DNA from: Jaapia argillacea MUCL 33604
Taxonomy: Eukaryota; Basidiomycota; Agaricomycetes; Jaapiales; Jaapiaceae
Length of the DNA stretch: 64,000 nucleotides
Direction: 5' to 3'
NCBI GenBank assembly: GCA_000697665.1
Contig: KL197731.1
Span: 96,921 to 160,920 of the forward strand
The notes under the pieces were generated by a model. The model ran no database searches. It saw only the letters and a list, made by a program, of their open reading frames with translations, and was not told where the DNA came from. The position numbers and the translations under genes were made by a program. Positions 12,418-23,086 of this stretch are shown piece after piece; position 1 is the first letter of the stretch, and the number at the start of each line of letters is the position of its first letter.

Positions 12418-13367
12418 AGGGGTTTTGTGTGGTTCGGTAATTCTACGGTTTACACCACTCGTTTTTGTTTGGTTGGGCGTGTGCGTTTATCAATCGTTTC
12501 AACGTTCCTCGAATCCTTCTTCCATGCATTGGAAGCCTGTCGTGCGGGTTCCCGAGGCGGCTGAAAAGAGGGGTGGGGGTGACCTCAAAGTGTGTATCAA
12601 TTCCACGGGTTGTACCCCAAACTGATTGGCCTATCTCTTCGTTCAGGTATCTCTTTGGAGGTTGTGATACTATAGCACGGTTCAAGCTTCGTCCTTACCC
12701 CTTTTGAACTTTTGAACCCTTTGCATGCACCGGCTATGTCTTGGGACTCGTGCTTGGATTTATTGGGCGTCAATGTCGCTTTCGTCTATCCCTTCTTCGG
12801 ACCTCTGTTCCCGATCTTATAGGACTGGAGTGGGTATCGGTGATGCATCAGGAATGGACTGAGTTTCTATTTGTGTGGGAGTCCATAATTCCTTGATCGT
12901 CTTCGTACTAGTTGATATACATTGATACATACTTATGCTACTTGTGCATTTCGAGGTCTCTATCCGATAATCGAATTCGGAGGTGCTGTATGTCTGGGGT
13001 CCTTGAATATCCAGCGACTTCTTGCTACGTTGGCCCTCCTCGCCAATGATTATGTGGGCCATCACATCGCAGTGCACACCACGGCTAGAGTCGTTTATGC
13101 TTTGCGATTGCAATTAATCTGTAAGTAATAGGGTTGGTACGCAATAGTTACATGGCTTGCACAATAACAGAAGTCCCAGAGCCCACGAAGCATGACGTGT
13201 AAAAGAATGGCAGGAAACAAACACGAAAGAAATTCACGGAAATCTCAGGACAGAACCTACATTATATCCTATTGTGCTCAAACAAACGCGGATAAGTAGC
13301 GATGATCACAACAACAAATTACAGCGACTCCGGGCTTTAATTGCCGCCATCGACACTCGGGGCTAGC
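12418..13367. other. Convergent intergenic between copies C and H
   Basis: Holds the second copy of the duplicated block (12860-13170). No gene seen. This is the 3' side of both neighbours. Confidence 0.5.
12860..13170 (+). repeat. Duplicated non-coding block, copy 2
   Basis: Diverged direct copy of 3170-3475, about 9.7 kb away. The best conserved stretch is near 13055-13165 (CACATCGCAGTGCACACCA, then TTTGCGATTGCAATTA, then GTTACATGGCTTGCA). Confidence 0.7.
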
Positions 13368-14908
13368 TCAATAAGAACTATCAAAGCTAGGGGTGAGCAA
13401 ATTGCCAGACTCAATCAGAGAAATAGAAAATCCCAACGTACTCGATTGTCGTACACTAACTCTCTTGGTAAGACCACCAGTCATCTCATACTCAATACTA
13501 GTGACGTTAGACATAAATGAATGTCTGGAGGTGGAAACATTCGCAACAGATCCTTGGCGACGCAGGCCCCCTTGATTCGCATGATCTTTGCTACCTTGTG
13601 ATATCGGCGCCGAGCTGGAGGTGAACGAGGTTGACTTTCGATGGGAACGAATGGGATTGTGAGTGAGAGCGAGATCGAGAGAGGGGGTGACTTTGACCAT
13701 TGGTGGGTTGGGCTGGTACCCGCTCGACAAAGGAAGATTTTTATCGACACCAGTTGCAGCGACCTCCTGCCCCCCCGAAGTGTCTCCCGAAACCTGGAGA
13801 GGTTCAGGAATCGAGATGGGACCGGTTCGGTGGGGGTGCGTATCGTGGGTGGTATTAACGTCGTCCTGGCTCGTTTGAGGTGCCAATTCTGAGCCTGGTT
13901 GGGGTTGTAGCTGGCGTCCCCTACGGTATATCTCGACCTCCCCTACCCCCAAAGTGTCTCCCGAAACTTGAAGAGGTCCAGGAGTCGAGGTGGGACCGAT
14001 TTGTGGGGGGTGGACATTGTGGGTAATATCGATGTCGTCCTGGCTCATTTGAGGTGGCAATTCTGGGCCGGGTTGGGGTTGGAGTTGACGCCCTCCCCGG
14101 AATATCTTAGATGTCTTATTTAGTACCCGGCGCAACCGCGTTTTGGACTTGGCTTTGGTCGCAGTTAGCTGCGTCGGCGCGGCCGGAGCATCGGGGATAT
14201 TATCAGTGGACGGAGGGTCACTGAGGGGTGGGAGATCGCTTGGGGATGGAGAGGCAGAGATGACAGGCCCTCCCCGCTCTCCCTCATTGGCGCGAGTCTG
14301 ATCTACACCGATAGCCCCTGGACTTGTTTCGACGGGTTTCTATATTCGACCATTAGCAGCCTACGTAGGCTGAATATAATGAACGCACGCACCGTCATCC
14401 GCTTAAAAAATTCCGCCATACCAATAACATGCTGATCCAGAATATGCCGCAAGGCAGTCTTCTGCCAAAGCGGTGCCTGCTCAACGAGCCTCCTCGTCAC
14501 CCCAAATATATCTTCGCCTTTGTTCTGTTCAGACAACATGTCGGAAATAAATGTATCAGAGGGAGCAGACGAGAGCTTCTCGCCTTCAGACCGGAATAGT
14601 TGGCTCATGTTATTAACAAAAGTCAGATAACGGTTGGTTTCCTGGTAGACATGGTAAGGGTCGAGATTGGGTATGGAAAGGATTCACCCACCAAGCTTTT
14701 GGAACCCTCAGGTTCGTGACGCGAAGAAAACTCAGAGAGAGGCTGGCTCATATTTTCGTAGCATTTCGCCATGTCTTTGAATCTAGGTGGATCTGGTAAA
14801 CGGCGATGAAGACCATGATAGCCGAAAGCATCCTGCGTACAATCCGCCAAGCCTCCTCTTCTCGGAAAGGAGCTGACCAAGTAATTCAGAGATCTGGGGC
14901 TTGGTCAT
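13368..14908 (-). CDS. Pil1/BAR-like coiled-coil protein, paralogue H
   Basis: Minus-strand model: 14908-14841, 14782-14692, 14641-14393 and 14339-13368, about 459 residues. The phases are those of the family. The acceptor at 14783 is used because the earlier AG leads to a stop. Exon 3 is the shortest of the family (83 codons) but keeps the closing helix (ALRHILDQHVIGMAEFFKRM), closest to that of copy F. A basic stretch (KSKTRLRRVLNK) precedes a tail with two tandem copies of a roughly 58-residue unit beginning RQLQPQPG. The gene is divergent from copy D and convergent with copy C. Membership is clear from structure; molecular function is unknown. Confidence 0.62.
13750..14100 (-). repeat. 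Tandem coding repeat in tail of copy H
   Basis: Two direct copies of about 174 nt. Each encodes a unit starting RQLQPQPG and ending in LQVSGDT plus a short linker. The copies differ at many positions but keep frame, so the duplication is not recent and has been tolerated or kept. Confidence 0.75.
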
Positions 14909-15637
14909 GTTGGGCGGGTCGTTCTTGACAAAAAAGAGTGCAAGAGTGAAGGAGAGGAAGTGGTTGTGAAAATTATGTAGCCCGGTCCTGCCTGCGAAGA
15001 GGAAGATTTCGTCAGCGATGGGGCAATGAAAGAGACATTTTTCGCACCTACGAATGGTCGAAAAATATGGCAAGAAAAAAACAGCGTCGTACTACCATCC
15101 GTTGTGGTGGTAGTGACGAATGAACCCCTATAAACCTCGGCTGGCATCACTTCTGTCACAGTGACAGGTTGACTCAGACAGATTTCGACTTGGCCAATTC
15201 GCAGCCATCGCTTCGACATTGTCCCCTGGTGTAACTCACATCTCGCCCATCCTTCATGTACCCTTATAATTAGACCCAGCTTGTCATCCGCGTTCATGGT
15301 GGTGATTCCACCATTTAACGTTTTCCTCAGCTCTTTCCGAACATCTCTCGGGCCCAAACTACTAATAGGAAGGGCCGGCGTTCTCCAGATTGGTCAAGAT
15401 AACGACCCTCAACCAGCGCTTAGATCTTGCTCACTTGACCTCTAAACGGCCTCTAATCTGCGAAGCCCGGCGTATTTAGCCTCCAATGTCACCTGTTTGC
15501 CATGGTCCGGAACGCACGCACCTGCCTTGGTGCCTTGGCTTCTTGTCCTCGCTACCGTGACTATCCTACCGCGCTTTCTGATATTCGCGGGTCACTATCA
15601 TTTCGCTTATGCTGGTCTTGCTCGATCTCGTTGAATA
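14909..15637. other. Divergent promoter region of H and D
   Basis: A 150-codon minus-strand open frame (15357-14905) lies here and its stop overlaps the ATG of copy H as ATGA. It has no recognised motif and begins at a non-ATG codon. I treat the region as the shared 5' region of two divergent genes. Confidence 0.4.
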
Positions 15638-18330
15638 ATGTCACAGACGATCGTTTCGCCATACGAATTGGCATCGTCGGCGTCTGGCCCTAGGGGTGAT
15701 TTCGTTCGGCTCAGAGCGCTACTCAATGCTAAAGAGTCTGTGCTTCACTCGTATGTGTTTGTCCCGAGGGCATGATTTGGTCCGAAAGTGGCTGATTAAC
15801 ATCCGAGTCCAGGGTGGAACACTTAAGCGCTGACTTTTCAACGGCAACACAGTTTCTGAGGGAGTGGGCTTGCGGAGAAAGCGAGGACATAGCTGTGGGC
15901 ATCTCCGAATCGAACCCTTCGCGATGAGTGGAGAAAGACTGACAATGCTTTGGTTTCCTACATGCCTTTCTGTGTCACTTGTTGTGTTCCTGGTCGTTCA
16001 TTCTCCTGAAATTGATTCCAGGACGCCGTCGGTGTATCCTCAACCCTCTTGGACCAGTACTCCTCCGCGCTCGAGCAATTTTCAAAAAATATCGCAGAAG
16101 TCTGCTCACATCTATCAAACATCCGCCCTTTCGAGGACATTCTACAAAATCTCCATCGTCGTCGAGATTCATTAACAGTTCAAGTTGATTCAGCTCGAGA
16201 TGAACTTCAGAGGATGACTCCAGGGTTCAATGATGCTCTGGAACAAACGGATAAATGGAGGAGGTTGCAACAAGAGTTGGATGGTTTGGATTTGCAGATC
16301 GGCGATGAGGAAGCTGATTTCAGCGAGTTCAAGAGAAGTACGGCTAGACTTTGGATGGAAAAGTTATTGAATGGGTTAGTCGAGTGTTCCGTCAAGGGGA
16401 AGGTGAGTGGCTAGTTTGATATATATGTTCAACCATACCCAACCTATCGGTACATTGTAGATTGTTGGCGACTCGGGTATCAAAGCCGTTCAAGAGATTT
16501 CTTCAGAGCCTCCAAGCGCGAGTAATCCGTATAGAGGATACGGTAATACTGAGGCTATCTTCAAGGAAGCCGAACGTCGTCTATCGGATTGGAAATCCGC
16601 TTTGGTAGAGCGTATTCCTGAGCCTCCCCCATCGCCTCTCATAGCTTCCTCTGACGAGCCTCCCGCCTCCGTCACGTCCCCCCCAAATGGCTATGGTGAA
16701 GCCGAGTATCCTGTATCTCCTGACGGTTCCACTTCTCGTGAAGTTCCTGAACCTAACACGTCGAATTTGGTATGGCAAGGCGAATCAGAGTCTCCTTCGC
16801 CTGCCCAGTTACCGGGTTCCCATGAAATCCGCAGAGCTGCCACCTTCGCTTTAACTGGGGAAAGCGAACCACAATCCTCAGCTCATGTACCTCCATCTGA
16901 TGATCTCCGTCGAGTTGTCACTCTACAACCAATACGAGAAACCGACCCAGTCCCCGCACCTCCTGCCCCTGTCCACACTCAATCATACCCACGCCGGAAG
17001 AAAACCCATCACGCTTCACGCAGGAATACTGAACCTAATCCTATGTCTACTCGGATTGGAGGAGTTGGGAGTAGCTCGGACCGAAACTCGTTAACTCGAG
17101 ACCAATCTTTCTATCGCTCAGTCCCCGGACACTATGGGGAACAACAGGGGCTCCCTCGCATGAGTACGGGGTCTTTCAATTCGCCTCTTGCGATTGACGA
17201 TACATCGCGCAGGGTGTATACTCGAGCTATACCACCGCAGCTGACGCCTGGAGGTGGAAATTCGCCCACGTCAATTCCATCGGGTTCTATTCTCGGCGGT
17301 GTGTCGCCAATACGGAATGCCTCCGGTCAGTCTTGGAATTTCCCATTGATCGAGTGTTTAACTCAATTCGTTTTCGCCTTTATTTAGTTGGTTCAGCTTC
17401 GACTTTATCATGGTCCGATCCTCTTACCCCAGTCCGCCGTTCAGACCCAGATAAACCTGTTGACATCCATATGCCACAACGAACAAGTACGCTTCAGCCT
17501 TCCACCATGGGTTTACCACAGATCCCGTCCAGCCTTTCTGGTTCATCTCAAACTACGAATGGTTTCTCTGAATCACCCACGTCCATGAGGAATGTCTCCG
17601 GTACGCCAGTTATTCCCGGGAGGTGGCCTAATCTCAATATCTTGCTCTTTTTCTCCCATTTCTTTAATCTAGTAAACAATCCAATGCCATGGGTAGCTAC
17701 GGTAGCTGGCCAAGGGACTATGTCTGCCGATCAGCAGATGCAACAACAGCCATTTTCTCAGCCATCAACTCAACCTTTCAATCCCACCATGTCCCACGAC
17801 GGGCGCAGTATGTCTCTACCCTTACCCGGGACTCAGCCGCTACCCGGGAAATTCTCTCATATGAGGAGTCCAACTGGTATGTTCCGTCTTTTGAAATCTT
17901 TGGATCTGAGTTGAACACGACATCGCCCGTCATTACAGACCCAGTCCTATCCCCCACTCCAGCGGCTACAGGCAATCCCATCAACTCAACTACTTCTTCT
18001 CAGCCTTCTTCTGTACCTGCCATGGCTCAAACTGCATCTCGCACCTTGAACTTGGGCCTTCCATCCCCTGGCTTTCCCTCAATGCCTTCCTTTAATCTTC
18101 CGACGATGCCGAATCTGAATGGAGCACCAGCTTCCCAACCGTTATTACCCAGTTGGACGCAACCTACCAATGATGCGACTTTGAACGACCCTGGTCCTGA
18201 TGTAGCCCATCCGAGGTTGCAAAGCGCGGGCGAAATCCTTGACTTTATCAAGAAGGTGTTCTCCGCGGCAGATAGTATCGTCCGATTCTCAACATCTATC
18301 GTCAAATGTATCTTATGCCCCTGCTTCTGA
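15638..18330 (+). CDS. Pil1/BAR-like coiled-coil protein, paralogue D (longest tail)
   Basis: Spliced model: 15638-15750, 15813-15894, 16022-16402, 16461-17325, 17388-17600, 17673-17876 and 17939-18330, about 749 residues. The phases are consistent throughout. Exon 2 reads VEHLSADFSTATQFLREW. Exon 3 (127 codons) is a coiled coil ending RLWMEKLLNGLVECSVKG. The tail is about 550 residues of Pro/Ser/Thr-rich sequence. Its introns all fall after the first base of a codon, and the exon ends look alike (RNASG, RNVSG, RSPTG), which suggests exon duplication. The C-terminus is a helix (IKKVFSAADSIVRF) followed by CILCPCF, three cysteines in the last seven residues. Palmitoylation or a similar lipid anchor is possible but unproven. 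Intron 2 (127 nt) is unusually long and its donor is the least sure. Confidence 0.64.
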
Positions 18331-18621
18331 GCATGAGATAATATCGTCGATTATTATAGGTAACATTCCAAGAGTGGTGTCGGTACGCCTATTGTATCAT
18401 CAAGCAGTCGGTATCGTATATAGCAGAGATCTTGAAGGGAAAAGGACGCCTCGCATGATGTTGATTATTATGGAACACGAGGACTACTGTTACTTAGGAT
18501 CAGTGATCAGTACTCCAGTCTATGATAAGCGGAACGTTTTATCACATCGAAGATGACGGGATGAGGTGGCTTACAACACCAACATGGGCGGCCAATTAAG
18601 ACTCCAATTTCAACCATGATG

Positions 18622-19922
18622 TCAACCGGACATCCTATCGTCATCAGCAGGAAGGTCATCACTGGGATGAGCGAGCTCGGGATAGGTAACGCCCGATTTC
18701 GCGTTCAATGGTATCCGGGAAAAACGCCTAATATCTGGTTGACCCTTCCTGGGCGAAGTGCCACTGCCCGTGCTCGCATCGTCAGAATCGTATGATCCGC
18801 TTTCGCCACGACTGATGAGGTTGCGGAGTTCGGAATCGCTCGCCCCCGAATTGTCGATTAGGAGAGAGGAAGAAGATGCTACTGGAGGTGCCTCGCGCAC
18901 GGCTGAGATTGGAGGATAGTAGACGGTTTTCGGAGTGGTAGATGCTGGTCTAGTTCCCCCATCACTGAAACTCGTGTCAACGATAAAGGGATGTGTGCTT
19001 CTTTGACGACTGAAGAGGGCTGATCCCCAGCGAACGTAACTGGGAGATTCTGGTGAAAATTTGTTTTGCGCGTCGTTGTCAGAGATACCTCGCCATGAGA
19101 GCCATCCAGAAGGACGGATCCAAGCCCTCATTGATTGCGTAGCCGATTGAAATGGAGGTGAATCAGTTTTGTCGCGACCTTCAACATTATGAAGGGTGTA
19201 ATATCCGCGATGTCCTACAGCCTGCGTGAACTTGGCTCAGGAATGCGGTTACTCGGTCGAAATTCTGAGGGAACATACGGTAATGGCTTTCGAGAATACA
19301 TCGAAGGCGTCAATGTGTACAGCCATCCACTTCCCCATTGCAGCTTTGTTCGAATCGGCCAAACCGTCTTCGCTCGCAAGGATCTTGGTGCTCAGATCAC
19401 CAATATCTTCCGCCACTCTCAAGCTTGGCTCTTCGTCTAGATGGTTCATCCACGCCATGGGCTCTACCGAGCTCGACTTGGGTGCCAAGAGCGTTTCTAC
19501 GAGCTTTCAGATCTTCCAGGGATGCATCTGTGGCGTGAACACCTTCCATATGCTCTCGGAGTGGTTTTAAATCGGTCGCTAGTTGGGCAAACGAAGTGGA
19601 ATAGCTTGAGACAACTGAAATAAATGGGATATATGCCTTGACAGTCCTTCTATCTGTTTGAAAGGAGCTCCGCTGACGTTACACGCACCGAGAATTCAAT
19701 GCCTTCTTCCAAACCCAAGAGCATGAGAGCCGTTGACATATCATGATAACCATTGCTCAGACCGCGCAAACTGGCAGTACCAAGGATAGGATCAAAATCT
19801 AGGGGAAGGGAAGCGGCAGGCCCAACCAAGTTAGCACATTACCATTGTAGGATAGCGTCGTGGGCGACGAGTACGCGCTGGAGAGCGGGAGGGGTCGATT
19901 GAGGGGTCGCAATCGCAGCCAT
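18622..19922 (-). pseudogene. Pil1/BAR-like paralogue I, frameshifted
   Basis: Minus-strand model: 19922-19843, 19770-19689, 19636-19279 and 19221-18622. Exons 1 and 2 join in a Cys codon as in copies A and B. Exon 3 starts with the family motif SSYSTSFAQL and ends GKWMAVHIDAFDVFSKAI, but the two halves lie in different frames. The exon is 358 nt where 357 would fit, so one extra base lies near 19410-19416. Upstream of it the first frame stops within a few codons; downstream the frame is open through the whole tail (200 codons). Either the gene is a young pseudogene or the base is an assembly error; the intact tail favours a recent event. Confidence 0.6.
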
Positions 19923-20440
19923 CGTTACTCTAGGTAGTAGGATGCCGACCTATCGAGTTTTGGTGGCAGTTAACGGGCAGTGTGTACGGAGCTTACCTCG
20001 TGAGCATGGCCTTTGTAAACCGGCATGCGGTCATCTGATATTCCGATCAAGGCTGAGAGCGATGATAGAACGCTCCTTTCTGGAGACGCTCAACTGGACG
20101 ACTGCCCGACATGATCATTCTAAAGCCACAGCAACCATTTACCAGACGGTCAGAGGAGTTTGAAGGGCTGTAGATTGTAGAAAGTGCGCAAAGCGGGATG
20201 GAAAGTATTTGGTAAGTGCAAAATGGTGGTCGTCACGAACGTGTGATGCGTGACACGCCAGCGACGCTCAGCGACGTGACGGCGACGGAGATGGTATGTT
20301 GATTTCTGGGTCTCCTTGTACTCTGCCATCTCTAAGATAGGCCTCACTCATACACGATTACATGTGACATTGTGTGACTATCACGTGAAGCACACAGGAC
20401 TCCGGAACAACAGTGGACAAAAATGCTCAAAAGAGAAATG

Positions 20441-20583
20441 ACAACGAGCAGGAATCGAACGCAAGCCTCGCGAGAAAACAAAATATTGGAGTAGCATGTC
20501 TGGCAGCTGCACCACGAAGGCATAGAGGGTGGTGAAATGGCGGCTATATGATGGTGTAGGCTGGGGTTGGCTCCAATACCCAC
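20441..20583 (-). repeat. tRNA-like inverted repeat, left arm
   Basis: On the minus strand this arm reads GGTGGGTATTGGAGCCAACC, then an ATATAGCCGCCATT element, then an A-box-like TGGTGCAGCTG and a B-box-like GTTCGATTCC. The acceptor ends do not pair well, so a working tRNA is unlikely. It matches the right arm over about 145 nt. Confidence 0.55.
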
Positions 20584-20670
20584 CTGAAACACCCACTTTA
20601 CATGTGGGGAATTGCGAGAGGATGTATTCAATACTATTGAGCAGCGAGTGAAGTGAGGTGAGGAGGGATA

Positions 20671-20816
20671 GGTGGGTGTCGGAGCCAAACCAAGCCCACT
20701 CTATGATATAACCGCCATTGCATCACAATATATGCGTTTGTAGTTCAACGGCTAACATTGCCACTTGTGTATTTTTTTGGTTCTGCAAGGCCTGCGTTCG
20801 ATTCCCGATTGGCGTC
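20671..20816 (+). repeat. tRNA-like inverted repeat, right arm
   Basis: Plus-strand counterpart of the left arm: GGTGGGTGTCGGAGCCAAAC, then ATATAACCGCCATT, A-box-like TAGTTCAACGG at 20741 and B-box-like GTTCGATTCC at 20795. Spacing of the boxes is about that of a tRNA with an extended anticodon region. A tRNA-derived element or a dead tRNA gene is the likeliest reading. Confidence 0.55.
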
Positions 20817-21422
20817 GTCGTTTTCCATCAGCCGCTTTTGGCATCCTTCCAAATCAGGCTACAAGAGTCCTCGGGTCCTGGTGCAATCCCGACATTGCTA
20901 TCCTTATAACATGGACTAGGGTCCGTTTTTCACAAATCGAAAACCTGAGAACCCACGGGCATAGTGCTGCCTTGAGTTCTCTGGTTTTCAATTTTCTCAT
21001 CAGAGTCTACATGTATACTTATAAGCGTTTCTGTTCAAATCCTCTGCCAAAACTGGGTCACCGTGACAAGACTGAGTCATGTGATGTAACTGTGTGTGAA
21101 CGAGGCCTATCTTACAACGTCCGACAATACAACATAAGTATTGTGCCTGAAGACTTTAGGCAACTTCCACTTGTCAGCAAACCACTGATCATACGAACTT
21201 GGGGAATAAGGCAGTGCATGGATCCTTCAGCACTGCTGCAGCGCCATTCTAAGGCCATGGTTTTAGACCTTCATCCCTCCAAGAACCTTGTTGACTGCAT
21301 TAGACTGGATTTCGTCTACTTGGGCTGTGGTGCTGTGCATCTAGTTTCGTACAAATCCTGATACTGTGGAAGTGTGGTTTTCACCTCTCTGGAGTAACGA
21401 CTCCAAACCCAGATTTTACACC

Positions 21423-22738
21423 ATGTCGTTCTTCAAGCGAACCTCGTCCACCAAAAAAGCGCTGGTGCTGTTGTGTCGAGACGAGGAAGACCCACTTCAG
21501 ATCCTGGTTGATGCTCAAGGCTCAGCTCTGAGGTCGTAAGTCCCGTACCGCCCTCAGATATGCGAGCCCTCACACAATTCTCAGAGCGGATTTACTCCAA
21601 GCTGATCTAGCAAATGTACTGGAAGGACTCCAAATCTGGAGTTTGGCGGAAGAAGGCGCGTTCGGTGTGAGTCTCCTCCACTGTGTTTCCTTGTCTCCTT
21701 GACTAACCCACGAATAGTCCTTGCTGCAAAATTGCACCAACCTTATATCCCAAGTCGCCCACTCCCTTAACCATGTCTCTACCCACCTCCGCACAACTCG
21801 TGTGCACATCAAGACTATCCATTCGTGCGAGAAATCGATGAAGGAGCTAAGAATCCGCCGGGAACGCCTTGTTACCGATGCTGATCGTGCCGATGACACT
21901 TTATGGGCCATGCAGCCTAATAGTAGTGGCGTTTGGGCTCAGAGGAAGGTGTGCAATCGACTGAGAGACAAGATTAAGGAACTAGAGGCTGAGATAGCTG
22001 GTGAGGAAGAAAGGATGAGAGTTCTGAAGAGTCGTGCGGTTACAGATTGGGTCTTTGACGATCTGGGTATCCTATCTGAATCCCCGAACAAACCTTCGGT
22101 CAGTCTATTACTGTTCAATCTTTCATGCACCAACCCTAACTCGACATCTCGTACAGATCGTCGCCCTGCCTGGAACCCCAGCTATTTCCGGGGAATTAGG
22201 GCAACATACTGACGAGCTACGCCCTGCGAACGATCACGCCTTGATCGAAACCAGAGAAAACATTGTCTCTGTATCCCAGTCGTCCAACTCCGGTTTCCAG
22301 GTACTCTCCCGCTCCGCTGGCTTATCACGACACCACCACCCACCACCCTATACCGTCCCTGTCAATGACCCTGATATCCTGAGCTTCCCACCAACCTCCA
22401 GTTCCATACCATCGCCCCCAACACAAATCCAATCTACCACAGTCGTACAACTGATGACGTGTCCACCTATTGTCGAGTTGGCTTTGGACAACGCAGCGCA
22501 ATCGTCTTCGTCTCCATCACCGCGGAGACGGTTGAGCCGCCCTTCACTTCCAGATTTCGGACTCATTCGACGTACGGATTCTCCGACACTGAGCGATATT
22601 TATATACGAACTCCGTCACCTCTTCCCGAAGTGAATGCCCTCGTGGACTATATATCGAGATGTCGGTCTGGGGCGGGTCTTCAAAGGATGGATTCGAGGG
22701 TGACCTACCTGTCCCTGTGCTCCTCGAAGTTCATCTGA
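21423..22738 (+). CDS. Pil1/BAR-like coiled-coil protein, paralogue E
   Basis: Spliced model: 21423-21535, 21585-21666, 21718-22098 and 22157-22738, about 385 residues. Exons 1, 2 and 3 have exactly the lengths of those of copy D (113, 82 and 381 nt), so they belong to one subgroup although the protein sequences differ widely. Exon 3 is a coiled coil (KIKELEAEIAGEEERMRVL) ending TDWVFDDLGILSESPNKP, where the Trp is kept and the rest has drifted. The tail is Ser/Pro-rich with a basic patch SPRRRLSRPS. It is the first of three head-to-tail copies E, F and G. Confidence 0.62.
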
Positions 22739-23086
22739 ATTGCTGGACGATGATCTGTACATTCTGTTCGGCCGGACCTTGGAACGTTGATGGATACCTG
22801 TTATCTTCTGAGACTCTGTAATACTTATACTCCTCTACTGTATAATCCTGACAAGTATTCGTGTCTTCTGAAATTTCCGTCTTCAGTTCCGACGCGATCA
22901 CGTGCAGGTGCACAGCTCCTCCGCTGGTCGCTTTGAATCTTCACTGCTCCATTTTGTTTTCCATCTTGTCTCTTGACTCCTCACTTCCCGGCAAACCACT
23001 CAGGGCGCTGTGCGCCCCTGCTTTTATCCTCTCGTTTCGCAAGTGATAGCTGCACACAAGTAGCAACCAAAGGGGTGTTAATCTAC
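22739..23086. other. Intergenic E-F
   Basis: Short spacer of about 350 nt between head-to-tail paralogues. No feature recognised. Confidence 0.5.

Larger units (their letters stand above)
19923..21422. other. Intergenic with tRNA-like inverted repeat
   Basis: Between divergent copies I and E. The centre holds a large imperfect inverted repeat (20441-20816, listed). Long open frames over the repeat arms and at 20765-21361 have no motif and are probably chance. Confidence 0.5.

Noticed and set aside
14905-15357. 150-codon minus-strand frame upstream of copy H
   Set aside because: It begins at a non-ATG codon, has no motif, and only overlaps the start of H by ATGA, which means nothing for a eukaryotic gene.
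20734-20816. Functional tRNA gene
   Set aside because: A- and B-box words are present, but the acceptor stem and part of the T stem do not pair, so it was listed as a tRNA-like repeat only.
20765-21361. 198-codon open frame over the tRNA-like arm
   Set aside because: No motif, composition unlike a protein, and it starts inside the inverted repeat.
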